Below, piece by piece: positions 10,854 to 25,203 of a stretch of 64,000 nt of DNA. The DNA is from Apricaphanius iberus (lineage: Eukaryota > Chordata > Actinopteri > Cyprinodontiformes > Aphaniidae): assembly GCA_028564705.1 (NCBI GenBank), contig JAPXFQ010002824.1:1702501-1766500 (forward strand), read 5' to 3'. A program made the translations under genes and the position numbers. The notes under the pieces are model-generated. The model was not told where the DNA came from. It made no database searches and saw only the letters and a program-made list of their open reading frames with translations. Each line of letters begins with the position of its first letter. Position 1 is the stretch's first letter.

Positions 10854-13800
10854 CTCCAGTGTGGGAGAGACTGGATCCCTGGATGGATGGATCATCCACT
10901 CCAGCTCAGCCATAGGCGGAAGCTTATTTGATCAGCTGGATACCTATTACATATTATCACTGTCCTTTTTTCTTCTATTTCTGCGGCCTAAAGTGCTGCA
11001 CATGCTAACCATGCTGATAGATTTTTCCTTAACCGCCATGTACCACCGATCTATTGACAAATGTCAGTTAACAACAATGGTAGGCAGTGGGGGCGATCGG
11101 TCTTTCTGCCGTCTAGAAAGGAGCTGGGAGGCGAGGGCTTGGGTGTGTGACGTCACGTTTCAACATGTCCAATGCTTCTGCAAACCCAGACCTCTTCCCC
11201 CCGTCATATTCAGTTGAGCGCCGCCATTACTGAATTCAGAGTTGCCATACAGACTTGAGTGTAGAAAATTAAATAACGAGTTGCATTTGTGAGTCTCTCT
11301 GTTGCTGACTCCCAACACCGGACCAAGCTACTAGGGACCAGTGGATTAAATGTATTTTTAATGACACTGTTCCTGCAAGCCTCCCCACTAGTCTAGGTGT
11401 TGTGCTAAACATTTTAAACCACAATGCTTTCCTAATTTGGGACAATATCAGGTGAAGATGGAATCAAAGCTCCGTTTGTAAAGAGGGCCCATATCAACAA
11501 TCAGACGCTTCCCTGCAATTCAAACGGTAACGCTGTGGTCTTATCACTCTACTGTGTACAACAAACAGCAGCTAACTGCTAATTGGGCTATGGAGGAGGG
11601 AGCCGCTAAGCCTGCTGGGACGGTGGGAGCCATGTTGGAAATACTGTGAGTTTGAAAACTGCCAAAAAATTTATGACTCTTATTTTGGAGCGAGATGCTG
11701 AAGCAGAGCCAACGGTGTCAACCCACCTCCTTCCTGCCATCCAATCAATGTATTGCTCATTTGCCTTATTGTAATGACTATCCAGTACAGCTACAATAAC
11801 AAACGTAATCTTGTGAGACAATAACATTTTTAAAAAAGTGTCAGAAAAGCTCCATCTTTATTTTTTTACACAAATTTTTTTTTGAATAGCCTGAAAGACT
11901 ATAATAGAGCATGGGTATCCACAGTAATAGGTTATGACTCTTTTAAGCAACCTGGGCTTCCTACTCACTTTAGCAGAACTACTGGCTAAATCAACTCCAT
12001 GTCACACTGCATTAATGCAGTAATTCATGGAACAAGGGGCTGTGAATAGCTAAATATTTTACTAAACAGCTTAATAGACAGATCGTTAAGCATAGGTTGA
12101 CATCTGTGTATAAAAATATCCTCTTTTGGTTCCTATGAAATACTTTAATTTTACTGAGAAACTGAGTTTTGAATTTTCAGTATATATTAGCTGGCAAGCA
12201 CAGCTCAAAGGCAGGGTCATACCAACAAAAGCTTCTGGGTTTAAACTTTTCAGTTCTTGCACACTGTCTTCCTCTAGTGGCCAACAGAAAAATATACAAA
12301 AACCTAACTTTTTGCAAAGCACCAATATACACTATATGAGACAAAAGCTAGACTACTACCTAATCAATATAAAATAGCTGACTGAGGTGTGAATGCATCC
12401 ACAGTATTACTGCTTATCTGAATGAAAACAGTGGTCCATAGTTATTATCTTTCTCCCCCCTCAGACCATTAATATGCAAACAAAGTAAGCTGACAGAAGA
12501 GCCGGGGGATATCCAGTCAGAGTGACAGAGGGGGAAAGCCTGCAGGGCGGAAAGAAGCCTTCACCCAGAAGCTCTTATTGCCCAGCAACCTCACCATCAC
12601 AAAGAGAATGTGTAGTGTTTTCTGCAGACTGCCTCTGCTTACTCTCACCAACAGAGGTAATTGCTTACAAATAAGAGGAAAACCAGCTGTGAAAAATTAA
12701 TGTGAAGTGCTAAAACTGCATTGTTTGCAGTGAACGAGCAACAGGTCAGCAAGAAAGCTTGGGATCATTTACATAAACGATACACTTGCAGACAAAGGCC
12801 AGGATCCCATTGCCTGTCTCTTAAAAATAACTTAACTACTGTTAAACCATTTTACATTACTGTTATACTTATATGACAAAATATTATAAAGTATCGTCAT
12901 GTCAAATTGTATCTAAATGTAACATAAAGGGCTGTAAAAGAACCAGGTGATGTCTTTGGACATGTTTTGTTGTTTAAAGGATACTTCAGAAATTGCACAC
13001 CTTAATTAGTGTGCAGCTGTACTTTTGGTTTTTATCACACTAGGTCTTACTAAAATTAGAGCCAAAAGAAAGGGGTTGTCCCTTTTCACGTCGGGCTCGA
13101 GGGTCATCATTAGGGAGCTATTTTCCCTCCAGATTCAACTCTGGTCGGCTTAGGGCTTAATCAAGTGGAAATTTGAAAAAAAAAAAAGGGGTGTGGGGGG
13201 GGGGGTAATGGGGGTGGTCAGGGTTGGGGTGCAGGACAGAATGGGGCAATTGTTCAGATAAAGGCCTCATGTTGAGTCTGCTTTCATGTCTCTCTGGGGG
13301 ATGTGATGGAACTTTACAGTAGCTTTTCACTCCCAATAGTTTTTTGTTCAACCCTACAGAAAAGATGCAGCCATAAAAGTTGATGTTAAATTGACAATGG
13401 TGTAATAAAATTACCTAAAGAACATTGAAATACTCAGAGAATGGATTTAAAAAAAGGCAACATTTAGGAGCCCTAATGTATTTGGGTTTTTGTTAGTTTT
13501 TTCGTTACTTGGCTTCGTTGCCATGTCACAAATACACATTTTTAAATGCCCTAAAGAAATCAGGTTAGGTATTTAATTAGCTGGATAACTGAGTGGATAA
13601 CAGAAATTATGATGTTATAGCTCCACATTTTACTAAACCTTTATGCTAAGAACACCAGATATGACAGCAGTTCCCTTCTTCCTTACATGACTTTGGTGTG
13701 TTTTAGTGACTGTGGCAGGAACACACATGTCAAGTGCACAGTGTTCTGTTGTGTCAGGACCACCTACTTTATTTTTGTAAAGATGTCTTTGTGTTATTTA

Positions 13801-14628
13801 TATTTTTCTTTTTTAAATAATCGACTAATCATCTGGGAATAAAATTTCAACACTGGATGTGTGTTCCTAAGAAATCAGACATCACCTCAGCGAATAAGAC
13901 AAGTCAATGTTTCACATTAATTCGAAAGTGCTGGGCAGGCCAACATGAGTTGTGTCTTATCTGTGCAAATATCATAGTGTAACACAAGATAAGTTAACAT
14001 AATGGTACTGCAATATCTGAGTTACATAAATTATATAGCAGAGAGCACATGGGCTTCATATATGACACATGAAAGCTTCTCATGAAGCTTAACATGTCAA
14101 ATAATCTATGGTATACTTAAACGTCAAGTTATTATTTGCATCCATGAGAGAAGAATGAGGCTGGAAAGGCACTGACAATGGCTGCAAGCCCAGGGGCCCA
14201 CATCCACCTAAATCCAGCCTTGATAAAAATGTTGTTATACACTCAACATTCCCAACACTAAAATGGGATTCCCTTCGGTATTCCCCACAAACAGACAGGC
14301 TCCCACTGATCTATTATGCATCGAAGCCTTTCTCATGCATGTCTTGAATGAAAGCAAGGGTATTGATGGGTTGAGGATAATCACGTTTTCCTTAGACAGG
14401 CTTAGTCTCACTAAATAAGCTGCAGAGTAGAACGGGGAAAATGGGTGGGAAAGGAGAGAAGAAAAAAAACTTCTGCATAATGAGAGAATTTATTTGGGAA
14501 TTTTATAACATAGAAGCAAAAAGTGATTTTTGATACATGCAAAACTGGTTCTAAATTTGTGATAGCGTTTAAAAGACGGGTTTAGTGTGTACGGTTTAAA
14601 GTTCTTACAGAGTGGTTCGACACTTTAC
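10854..14628. other. Intergenic, no gene seen
   Basis: Unassigned sequence. About 11080-11830 has CpG-bearing patches and composition unlike its surroundings (GTGTGACGTCACG near 11150; GGAGGGAGCCGCTAAGC near 11600), so it may be an old DNA transposon, but I could not pair ends. An A run and a G run lie at about 13175-13205. Remaining frames look random. Confidence 0.45.
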
Positions 14629-14944
14629 CTTCTATAGAGTTATGTCCCTTAGCAGGTGCATTCGGCACATTTCCGTGATGCCTCCAAGTTCCGCTGGAAA
14701 GTCTTCCAGTTGTCAGTGAAAGCCTCCGCGCCTCTAGTTAGGCGAGAACTGTAAAAAACAGCAACAAAGACAGCAAAAAAATAAAAAATAATAGTAAAAA
14801 TACGAGCTGCTTCAAAAGCCTTCTTCGTCTACTATCACATTTTTTTGGGGGGGTGAATTTAGTTGCTGTCGGAGCAGGTTTGTCCTCTACGGCGAATAAA
14901 AGTGGATATTTGCATCAGAGCGACCCTCCCCTCGCCTTTTATAG
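14629..14944 (-). promoter_or_regulatory. Candidate TATA promoter with non-coding first exon
   Basis: The minus strand carries a good TATA box (CTATAAAAGG, 14944-14935). Downstream is about 280 nt that is CpG-richer than its surroundings and ends in an exon-like donor, AGAAG/GTAAAGTG, at 14629/14628. The segment has no long frame: its first good ATG (near 14663) reads only about twelve codons. It would therefore be a 5'UTR exon of an unidentified minus-strand gene whose coding exons I cannot find in the window. It could also be chance. Confidence 0.3.
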
Positions 14945-15489
14945 CTGCCATTGTTAGTCACAGTCGGGGCTCGGATTGTCTCCCCCTCCTCACTAAATCC
15001 CTCACGAACGGAGCGAGGAGCAGCTTTTAGTCCCTGAGCCCAGCCTGGCAATTATTAAAAGCCACAAAGAAACTATTATACCAACCCCGAACATAAAACC
15101 AACATCTATAGGTTACATCGGAAGTGGTCACGTATAAATTATTCTAACTGTGTGGTCACATGTAGACATGTTCACCAAACAGTTCAGCAGGAGCGACAGG
15201 AGAAGGCCTTTACTAGTTCTTTTCTTTCAACTTCTGGGTAACAACTGCAGCCCAAGCTGAATAATAGAATTATGAAAATGACCTTATAATTTCTCATTTT
15301 GGTTCAATTAAAATTGGATAATAAAATTCATACTCATCCTATAGCCTACAGCGTGGTTTCCAAAATATATTTTTTTGTACTTTTGCATTTTTTGTTATGC
15401 TTGCATGGTTTACATTTTATAAAATTAGATGATGACCCAAGTAAATACAAAATACAGTTTTGCATTCCACACCATTATGATGAAAACTG

Positions 15490-16020
15490 TTCATGAGTAC
15501 TCTGCTGTGGGGAAATTTTGGGCAACTCTTCTTTGCGGAATAATTTTTGAGTGGGTCATACTGGACAGTCTTTTCAAGATCAAATCATAGTATTTTACTT
15601 AAATTAAATTTACGTTTAAACTTTGACTAGGCCACTCTAAAATGTATTTTCAGTCAATTAGTTTTAGATTTAGATCTAGTGAGCTGAATCACATCATCAA
15701 TCACACCAAATAGCAACCCTTGATCACTATACTTCCACCACCAAGTGTTACTGTCAGTATGATGTTCTTTTTCTGGAATGTTATTTTTGCATAAAATGCA
15801 ACATGTCTTAATCCCCCCCATCATTGCACAAAACATTTTTCCCCAAATTCGGTCAGCCTTTAAAATCTCCCATTGATGCCATTTTGGTCCAGTCTCTTTC
15901 TTGTTGTTGGATCATGAAGTCTGACCTGACACAGACCCATCGGAGCTTATGATGTTGTGGGTTCTTTTGTCACCTGCTGGATGAGTTCTTAATGTGTTCC
16001 AGTAGTAATTGTGGTAGATG
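15490..16020 (-). mobile_element. Tc1-like transposon fragment, family A
   Basis: Reverse-oriented remains of a fish Tc1-like element. On the plus strand it reads GGGCAACTCTTCTTTGCGGA, CTTTGACTAGGCCACTC, CAGTATGATGTTCTTTTTCT and GTCTCTTTCTTGTTGTTGGA, in the order of the antisense transposase of this family. It is interrupted by small deletions, and no intact frame is left. It belongs to the same family as the copy at 32.6-34.7 kb. Confidence 0.72.
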
Positions 16021-17264
16021 CCATTCTGTAGTGCAAACTACTGTTATTGACACATTCTCTTGATAATTACATTGTTATGAAGTGTGAAAAGTGTGAAAGA
16101 TATTTTAATGAAGGCACTCTCGTACCATACAATAGAATAAATGAACTGTTCTTAAAATTTAAAGCCGATCATTGCATAGATCAATATGGTTTTATGTGAG
16201 ATATGATGAGGATCTTTTTTTCCAATTTTGCAACTTAACAAACTGATTTATACTTTATTAAAAGTGTTTGGTTAAAATTCACAGCTTCTTTCAAAAGGAT
16301 AGAGATACTACCGTAGATTTTACAGTGGACAAATAAAGCTGTTGATGTTTACCGTTTTTTCCCACTCCTTTGGCAGACTGGTGTTTTTTTTCCAATTTCC
16401 TTTTGACGTTTCATGAGTTTCCTTGAATAAAAAGCTCAATTACTGCTGCAAATGAACCTTGAGATTGTTTAGTTGACAATAAACCAAAATGTCTGGTTTA
16501 GTTTGAGACAGGACATCTTAATGGGAGAGGGCAACATGTTTAGATGCTGCTAAGAGACTGTTTTATTTACACTCCTCTACAATGAAAATTGGTGCTATCC
16601 TGTTTACAGGTATTTACGTCAGCAGATGTTAAAAAAACTGCAATGTATATAGTTGTTCTACAACAGTTCTACTGTTCTTCTACAATAAATGAAAGGTTTG
16701 TGATTTATTTGTCTCAGCATAACTACTTTCAATGGCTACATCTTAATTTGTAAAGGCTAAGTGTATGGGTGTGAAAGACCTATTATCGCCACCTAGCGGT
16801 TAAAAACTGACCTCATCGGTTTCTTCCACAAATTATACTGCTCAATTTGCAACAAGTCTTAGTTGATATACAGGTAATGCTATATATGTCATATAATTAT
16901 TATGATTAAGTGAGCCAAAACCTTCATCAGGAAATTCAAAGTTTCTGGGTGCCCAAGAAAGCCCAGCTGGTACCAGATTGCCTTTAAGGCAAAGTGGGGC
17001 AAAGGCTGCTAGAGATTGGCTTGGTGTCAAGAGGGACAGTAAAAAGGACATATCTGCAAGAAAATGCTAAGCACATACTGACATTTTGCAGAATTAGGTA
17101 GAAATGGACTGCAGATGACAGAGAAAAACTAATACTTTTTAAAACAGAAAAAAAGGTTGTGTAGAAAACAGAAAGTGGATGGATTCATGCATTATAAGAA
17201 ATACAGAAATAAATAACTGCCTGGGTAGAAAATAATATATCGCTACATACATTTAAATGAACCA
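16021..17264. other. Region beyond the likely nkd2 3' end
   Basis: AT-rich with no supported gene. Contains further AATAAA signals on the minus strand, so a longer nkd2 3'UTR could extend into it. Confidence 0.4.
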
Positions 17265-17987
17265 TATAATGTTTATTAAAATATATAAAATACAAAATAC
17301 ATATATGCATAATTATATCCATGATGAGATATGCATATAGAGTATAATTATTATACAGTAAAATGTGTTTACATATATAGATTTTTTTATACATATAGGA
17401 AGATATTTTTGCATTAAAACTGGCAGTGGTGATTTCATACTCCCCCCATCCCTCCCCTCCCCTCCCCACACAGACAAACCCAAACAGGAAGCCTGAAGGC
17501 CCCACAGCACCGGTACCGTGAAAGTGGGGCCTCAGCGAAAAGCTTGCGAGCAGCAGCACCTATACACCTGAGATTTGTGGAAAAGTCTCATACAGAACAA
17601 CTATTCGGACATATACTGTAGCTTTATAGGACTTTGATTGAGAAAAATTTGTGACACAACAGATGTCTAATTTTTTCTTCTCCTTTACAGAACCCCCCAG
17701 AAATTCATGGAGGGAGGGCAGGATTTCAAGTAGGACATCTAGAGAAAATACTGAAAAACTGTGCCAAGTACACACCAAGATCCAAGATCCTGCTTTGTAA
17801 AAACCATTTATCATCCGTCAGATTGTCAGCTAAGTACAGTGTTTCTCAGGATATATTTGTAGAGTCTGCAGGAAGATTAGAGGATCCCAGATGGAGTGTG
17901 AGGCATTTCCATCGGATTAGTCCTTCAGTATAGTGTGGTTGGTCCTGTAATTGGTTTCAGTCACCCATAAATATATATATAAGGCTG
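17265..17987 (-). other. nkd2: nkd2 3'UTR, probable
   Basis: About 720 nt follow the stop codon with no splice signals of note. The first good AATAAA on the minus strand is at 17277-17272. Other AATAAA candidates lie further down (16566-16561 and about 16705). The end point is inferred from the signal alone, so a longer UTR is possible. Confidence 0.45.
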
Positions 17988-18592
17988 TCATGTCTGGTGG
18001 TAGTGGTGGTAGTGGTGGTGGTGATGGTGTTCATGATGATGGTGATGCTCATGGCGCTGCACTACAGGCACAACAATCCCTGGGCTCCCGGGGGTGCCGG
18101 ATGCCTGCTCCATCTCCATGCTCGGTAGCATTGTGGGCTGTTGTTGGTGGTGGGACTGAGGAGTCAGAGGGGTTTTGGTCGGCGACAGAGAATCACGAGC
18201 TCTGGCCTTCAGCCGTTTGCTGTGACTGTGCTGCAGAGGGTGCTGGTGGTGGCCAGAGGCTTGAGCTTGGTGTGGAAGGTGGTATACATCCTGACCCCCG
18301 TGAACTGCAGCGTTGCCACCATGCAGCGTCGGTTGGACGGGAGGGTGGTATCCGTGGCATTTGTTGGATTTGCCACCTGGGTTATTACCTCCACTTCCCT
18401 TATATGCTCCTTTAGGGGATTTGAGGAACTGTGCCCCTTTGGCTCGAGGCTCTGTTGGGTTGTACCCATCACCGATGACCTGTGAACGACGGTGGTAAAC
18501 AACTTGGGCTTCTGGCTCATGGGAGCGAGAGCGACTCTGGCTCTGTGAGCTGCGAACATGAGTCTCCTGAGCGGGGCAGTCTGGGTTCGTTC
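17988..18592 (-). CDS. nkd2: nkd2 last coding exon (exon 10), His-rich tail
   Basis: 605 nt, beginning after CTTTCAG and ending at the TGA at 17990-17988. Codes 200 residues: an SR-rich patch (SQSQSRSRSHEPEA), VYHRRSQV, AQFLKSPKG, a Gly/Asn-rich stretch, a Gln/His-rich stretch and the terminal His cluster ending HYHQT. The RSRSHEPEA and terminal H-rich motifs are conserved in the family. The plus-strand shadow of the tail is a GTG/GGT-rich run near 17990-18050. Confidence 0.96.
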
Positions 18593-21500
18593 CTGAAAGC
18601 ATAGCAAAGTAGTGTTGAGTATATAAAATCAAAGTATATTAAAATCAAAGTAACTTGATCTCTCTCTCTCTCTCAGTAAAGCTGTCTAGCAAGCTTGAAA
18701 CAAACTTTTCAAAGGTTGCAGTAAAGATAAAAAAAAAAAAAAAACTTGACACATTTGCCCCTGCAGAGCCAATATCAAAACTCAAACTTTGTGGGTGTAT
18801 CACTGAAGGACAATGTGAAAAAGGGGACTGCTTCACAGTCTAGAAGTCTGTTACTTCTGAATTGGTAGAAACCCCCCCAAAAATGAAAAAGTTTATGTCC
18901 TACCCAGAATCCAGCTTGAAGCTGAGCTTGGAAACTATGAATGACTGCAGGAATAGTTAAAGTTTGCAGCTCGCACTTGATGATCCTTAACCCTCTTGTT
19001 ATTTTTTTAGCTATGCCGCCCTGCAGTGAGGGCTGCCATGTAGATGCATGCCGGTAACTGCAGCAACTGTAGCTGTGGCACTGATTGACAGCAGCTGGAG
19101 AGCTTTAGTGGGTGGCCCTGACTGCTTGTTTTTACTCAGCCACAGTGAAACGTGGTCACATCAGTGGACTTTTTGCATGTTTTCTTTCTCAGGTATACCT
19201 CCTGGGACCTAAATGCAGCTATAATATTAGAGGTTATTTTTATTCACATTAGGAAACTTTGCTAACTTGAAGCCATTTTCATTCAGTTATTAAAAAGAGT
19301 TAAGGATTGTTAAAAACCAGATTAAAACAAAGGGAAATTCAGATTAATGATATCATTATATTCAGAGAGGGTGTGTAAACTCGAAATATTCTCACAACTT
19401 TAAGTAGTCGCGATAACAATATGATTCAGGATTTGTAACCGATTAATATGAGACCACAAACATTTTTTTACTCAAAAATTCTAATAAAAAATCAGGTTTC
19501 ATGGCAGTAGATGATGCAAATTATTTTATGAAAAATACATTTTACTATAAATAAATTATTTTGCTAACTGAATGAAATGATGATTTGATCAATAGAAAGG
19601 GAATCTGAAGTTTATAAATTTAACTTGAAATTTTATAAAGACTACATCTACTTAAAAAATATGCAAAAATGTTGTAGTCGAGTGTTTTGCAGTTGTTAAC
19701 ACTTCACTGTTTGCATTAGTCAATGATTTTTAAATAAAACAATAACAGTGTTAAATTATGAATTTAAAAAGTCCCACATGGTTAAGTTGAAAAATGATGT
19801 AAATGTAAAATCTTAGTTATATGCAAGACCCAAACTAAATTATTTTTAGTAAGCTGCTTAGACTTAACATTCAATGACGATGATCCAAGGAGAGATTTTT
19901 CTTTGAAGAGCACACACATGACCTACTTTTATAAACTTTCTGGAGTAAAATTACTCTTTCAAATGATGATGTTGTGTGCAGCTGCTTTTGTTTTGTTGTT
20001 TGTTTTAAATATCTAAATGGAGTTGGCCGTCTGCAGATATTGTACTCTTTTTGCTTTTTGCATTTGTTTTGTATACTGTGGTAATTTAATATGAGTGGTG
20101 CATGTGATATGAGATTCATTTCCTCCAATTTGTTCTCTTTAAAAAAAAAAATCAAAGTATTTAAAATATTTCTGTTTGTTGGGTTACTATTGATGTATGT
20201 GTGCTGGAATTAAAACAGTTCATTAAAGTTAAACTGAAATACACTGACCTTCAAATCTGGATGTGTAGTTCTCAATTCCGGCCAGGTCCAGGTAGTGATT
20301 CCTCCTCTCTGTGTTCTCATCCACGCAGTAATGCTGACCGTCGGTGGCTGGAGCCTCACTGCTTTGAACCCTGCCACTGTGGAGGAGCAAAGATTAAAAA
20401 AAAGTAATATGTTTGGCTTTGACTTGTGTTTTTTTATTTATTTTTTTAAGAAAGCAAACAAGGAAGGTGTCAAATAAAGACTCACTTTAAGTACGAGGAG
20501 AGACGCTTGTCAGACGACCGGCTCTCATCGTGGTGACAACGCTCTGAAGAGATAAAGTTGAAGGTGAAAATGACTTAAAAAAATCGTTGTATTTTTTTAT
20601 TTTTTTACTAGTCAGAATAAATTTTGGATATGCTCTAATTTAGCGTTGCGCTATGTCTCCATCATAATTTCTGCAATAAAGCATCTAAAGATTTGCAGTT
20701 TACCGATAAAAATTCCTAGTTTGTGAACTTGTTCTCAAACAATGGCAATAAAACCTATTCTGATTCTGATTCTGAGAGTTTTGCAATGAGTTGTAAACTG
20801 AATCCTACAAAGTGATCTGAAAGATTACACTAAAACTTATCAATTCATCATGGAAGCTAATTTTCTTTATTTTTCCAGACAAAAGTATAATGATTTTTCC
20901 AGTAAGGTATAACACTCCTGACATCTGAATACAAAACATTTACTTAGTTTGATATTATTTAAATTATTTCCCACATATGCAATGCTGGTTTTACCATCTT
21001 ATTCAGCAGTGAAGTAAAGGACTATTTAAAAAAAAGAAGAGTTTATTCTTTTCAAATATTTGGTTTTATAATTAAATAAGGAATGAAGTCTGGAGACTCA
21101 AAACCCTTTTCCATACATATGCCAAAACCAAGTTCCAGACTTTTCCATATTAAGTAGTCAACATGGTTTATTTTTCAGTCACCTGCTCCCGTGTCTCTTC
21201 TGTGGCCCCTCGGCTCTGGAGTGACGGTCAGCTTCACACGCAGAGTCTTGCTTTTATTATGACAGGAGTGATTCACAGAGGCATCCACCACATCATAGAT
21301 AGTGTGCATCAAACTCGACATGTCCTTTAGAAACCCAAAAACATAGTTTAAGCCAGAGAAGGAAAAAAACAACTCCTAAACGGTTTGTATAAATAAATGT
21401 TAGACAGGAAGTTTTGCAATTATTATACACACAAAAACCTAGTAGCCAGAGGCAAAGCCAGCCCACGTACTTCTTTGGTGACTTTCCCACTGTTGTCAAA

Positions 21501-24500
21501 ATCATAAAGAGTGAAGATCCACTCCTGACGGTTGTCGTCTTCCAAAGAAACGTCACACTCTACATCCTGAGAAAGCAAAGACAAACGTTTGTTTAGCTTT
21601 AATACCCACAAACACTCAGACCGTTTTGTTTAGCTTTTTATCCTCCTCATCATCTCTGATGATGCTCTTAAGGCATGCCAATGGCAAGATAGATCCGCAT
21701 TTAAGACACCAGGGGGCAGCAGAATACAGTTTGTTCTGGTTTTATTTCGGTAGGCAAAGGTTGATATAAGACCTGTGCATTGCATTATAGAATATTAAAG
21801 ATTGAAAAATTCTGCAGAATTATGTTAAAAAAGCTTGCTTAAGGTGATCGATACACATTCAAATTTATTAAGACGAGAACAAAGGAAAATAACCACCAAA
21901 TACATCATCATCACTTTTGTTAGGGAAAAATTATTGTGTGTATTGTTTCTCTTTTTTGTGGGTCGTGGAAAGTGCTCTATAAATAAACTTTGATTAACTG
22001 ATTGATTGAAAAGTGCAAATCCAATGCAGCCTGCAAAGTACATATCGTAAGAAAGAAAAAATCAACAAGGGAGTAGACATCAAAGAGATGTGACTTGTAA
22101 GGAGTCCTCTCAAAACTACTTCTATATAGCACCGTAACATATACTTCATATATTTTCACATATTTGCTCATGTACAGAGCTATTGGCATTCACACAGAGG
22201 GTATGTCTACTAAGAGAAGTGGTGGAACTTGAAAACAGAGATTCACTTTGAAAGAAATTTCATTGATCCAATTAAATAAACTATGTGATTTACAAAAAAA
22301 TAAAAAATAAAAATAACGTCCTGGTAATTGAAATGAGCTACAGTAATTGATTGCCAACTGGAAATGAAATCTGAACTAGAAAAGAGCTCCGCCAGGGCCA
22401 TTCATTCCCCCCATATCCCAATGTTGTTATCTAACTTTCGGTACTTTTCCAATAAAATGTCGGTTACTGAGCCGCATGGGTGTGTTCGTGCTGGTGCTGT
22501 GCTCTTCTAGCAGAGAGGGGAGGTTCGAGTGTGCGGGATTAATTTGCTTTGCATGTTGTCCAACCGTAGCGGGGCTGGTGCGTGTGCCCAGCCGTTGATG
22601 ATCTGTCTGAGATGGGAGAGTAGTCGACAATAGCACCGATGCTCTTCATGTCTGATCAACCTCAAAATTGTATTTAGCTGTTTTTGGTCCCATTGCTGAT
22701 GTTTGCTGAAAATGTCTTTGAAATCCGTCTATATCTTTGTGGGTCAACTTGCTACCGGGCAGACGGGGACGAAAACACATAGTACCTCCTGGCGACGGTT
22801 AATAAAGCAGAAATGCTGCCAGATCACACTCATTCTTACATTGACACTGATGCGTTTCTTCCCAGAAGTTTTGGTTGCATCTCTTAGAGGGTCCTTCTCT
22901 CCATCCTCGGAGTGTAGGAACTGCAAGTAGCTTTCACAGCCCTCTGCCTTCTCCTGGGGAAGAACCACTGTCAACGCAGGAGAAAGGATATAAATACAAA
23001 AAATAAGTCAGAAACAATCTTCTATTTATTGAGTGAAGGGTATGATTGATTGGCAATGCCTGTAATGCCCATTTATGTTTCTTCATAGGATTTCTTTAAG
23101 GGTGCTTTTTGCAGTCAATGAGGCATTGTATGCTCAGCTTAAAGGAAATACTTTAAGATAAAACCCATCACGAAATCACTACAATTTTTTGTTTGGCTAC
23201 GTGGGACAACCCAAATAAAACATCTGATATGCTAACTGTCTTCTGCACCTACCCTCTAGGGGACAGTGTCGGTCTGTGAAATGTCCTTCCTTCAGTTCAG
23301 CATTTGGAAACTCCTAGGAAAAAAGGAGAGAAAGACACAGAGGACAGGAGAGAGGAGGAGGAGGGGGGTAGAGATGTAAGTGAATCTACAGTTTAGACCA
23401 CAGACACAGAGAAAACAAACAGTTCCAGCTAAAGCATTTCCTACTCAGATGAGCGGCAGAGGGCTCCAGGCTCCAGCGCGGCCAAACACTTTGAACATCT
23501 GCACGCTTATTGTGTTTCACTGTCTGGGACGCAGCGAGCGCGGCCACAGCCAAGCTTTCAAGATTCCTCCAAGCCCTTCAAATGGATCCCTCACATCCAT
23601 CAAAAAGCTTGTGATGCACTTCATCATCTAAGCATCCTCTCTCCCGCTCTCCCTCTCTCTCTCAGCCAACCTGTTTATTCTCGTCCTGCTTGACATGAGA
23701 GACCCACTGAGAAGTGTTTGATGGAAACCCAGAGTTTAGGAAAAAAGTTTTGTTGTATTGCTGTTTTTTTTTTTTTTTTTACTTTTTTAGTACAACTATG
23801 AAGAGTTTAGCTCATGTGCAACAAGCCACATAATGAGGTCTGGGCAACATTTATGTTTAATGTCAGATGGAAATTTCCTCGCAGATAGGATGAAACAGAC
23901 TAATTACACCAGCACAGAAACAAAAGAGGGATGGGAGGAAAAAAATGGTCTTCTTCCATTTGTGAATAATTCCTATCTTTCATAAAGCTGGACTGCAAAG
24001 CATTCTACATGTGTGTTAATGGAAAAGCACACAGAGGGAGTAGCAACACACACACACACACACACACTCAGGCTTTTTTAATTACAAGTGCATGGTGGAA
24101 ACAATGAAAATTAAGTGCAGCACAGGCCCTAAACCACAAATATTTAAACAACAAATGATTCAACTTATTTACGTCATTCCCCGTTCCTCTAAGCTGCTCA
24201 GCAGGCTTTGAAATAAAAATCGCACCAGATTGAATCAAGGAGGCCCACTGAATTGAGACAAATAAAAAACAGACAGGGCGCTCGAAAACAAAAGAACTCC
24301 GTGTACCTTTTGACGGAGCCGAGGCTCGAGCGAGATCACGAACATCTGAATGCGTTTAGGTGAGCGAGCCTCCTCCCCATTTACCCCCTCTGCTTCTCGC
24401 AGTAATCATAGCGCCAGGGCCTGCTGTGATTCTGTTTAAAGAATCTCAAAGACTCTGATTGTTCTAGACTTCAGTGTGTGATACCTCAGGACGGTAATCT

Positions 24501-25158
24501 GGTCGTGACCTTCAGAGCTAAATGGGAGGCAGTCCGATAAGTCTCGGAAGTTAAGGCCCAGACGGACACCAGAGCCCCTGGGAGACGAGCAGGAGGAAGG
24601 TGATAAGCGAAGTAGGGATAAAGGGGAAGAAGGAGGGAAGGGAAGATCAGAGGAACAAAGACGAGAAAGGACGAAGGCTGATAAGGGGGGGGGCAGAGGA
24701 GGATGGAAGTTAGAAGATAGGACAAATCTGTTGATTTCTTCAGACTCGCAGAGCTCCGTTGAGAGGCTGAGAGAAACGGAAACTGTTCTTGTGGTCATAA
24801 ACAAAAAGGACTTAATCATAAAGCACACATCCTTGAAACAAAAAGGAAGAACATGTGTATTTATACAAACAAAAAACACAGTATCCATCTTTTGTGGTTT
24901 CCCCAGACAAGTTGTTATTTTCCTTCTGATCTGGAAGAATTTATCCGCTCCCTTTAATCCTGCAGTCCCCCTAATGAAGACCAGTATGTAAGGACTCAGA
25001 GGAACATCAAAAAATCAGCCATTGATTCTTCCCTTCCTCATTTCCATAAGGTAGCAGAGTAAACTATAAGCACTGCTGATTTAAAGACATTAGCTTTTGG
25101 AGGTGGACCCATCATACTTTTCCTGACCAAAGAATAGCTATTTCTGGTAAAAAAAAAT

Positions 25159-25203
<45 letters not shown>

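Noticed and set aside
12609..12660. ATG followed by 17 codons and a donor-like GGTAATTG on the plus strand
   Set aside because: Too short, no acceptor partner or onward exon found, and no conserved motif.
17185..17559. 124-codon minus-strand frame beyond the nkd2 stop
   Set aside because: Lies in the probable 3'UTR. AT-rich Tyr/Ile/Phe text is typical of random frames.
17951..18415. 154-codon plus-strand frame, Gly-rich
   Set aside because: Antisense shadow of the nkd2 last exon. The Gly run is the complement of the His codons.
18209..18607. 132-codon minus-strand frame in another phase
   Set aside because: Overlaps nkd2 exon 10 in the wrong phase. The in-phase frame carries the NKD motifs.
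24436..24888. 150-codon minus-strand frame rich in Ser, Pro and Leu
   Set aside because: Arises from a purine-rich block on the plus strand. No conserved domain and no fitting splice context.
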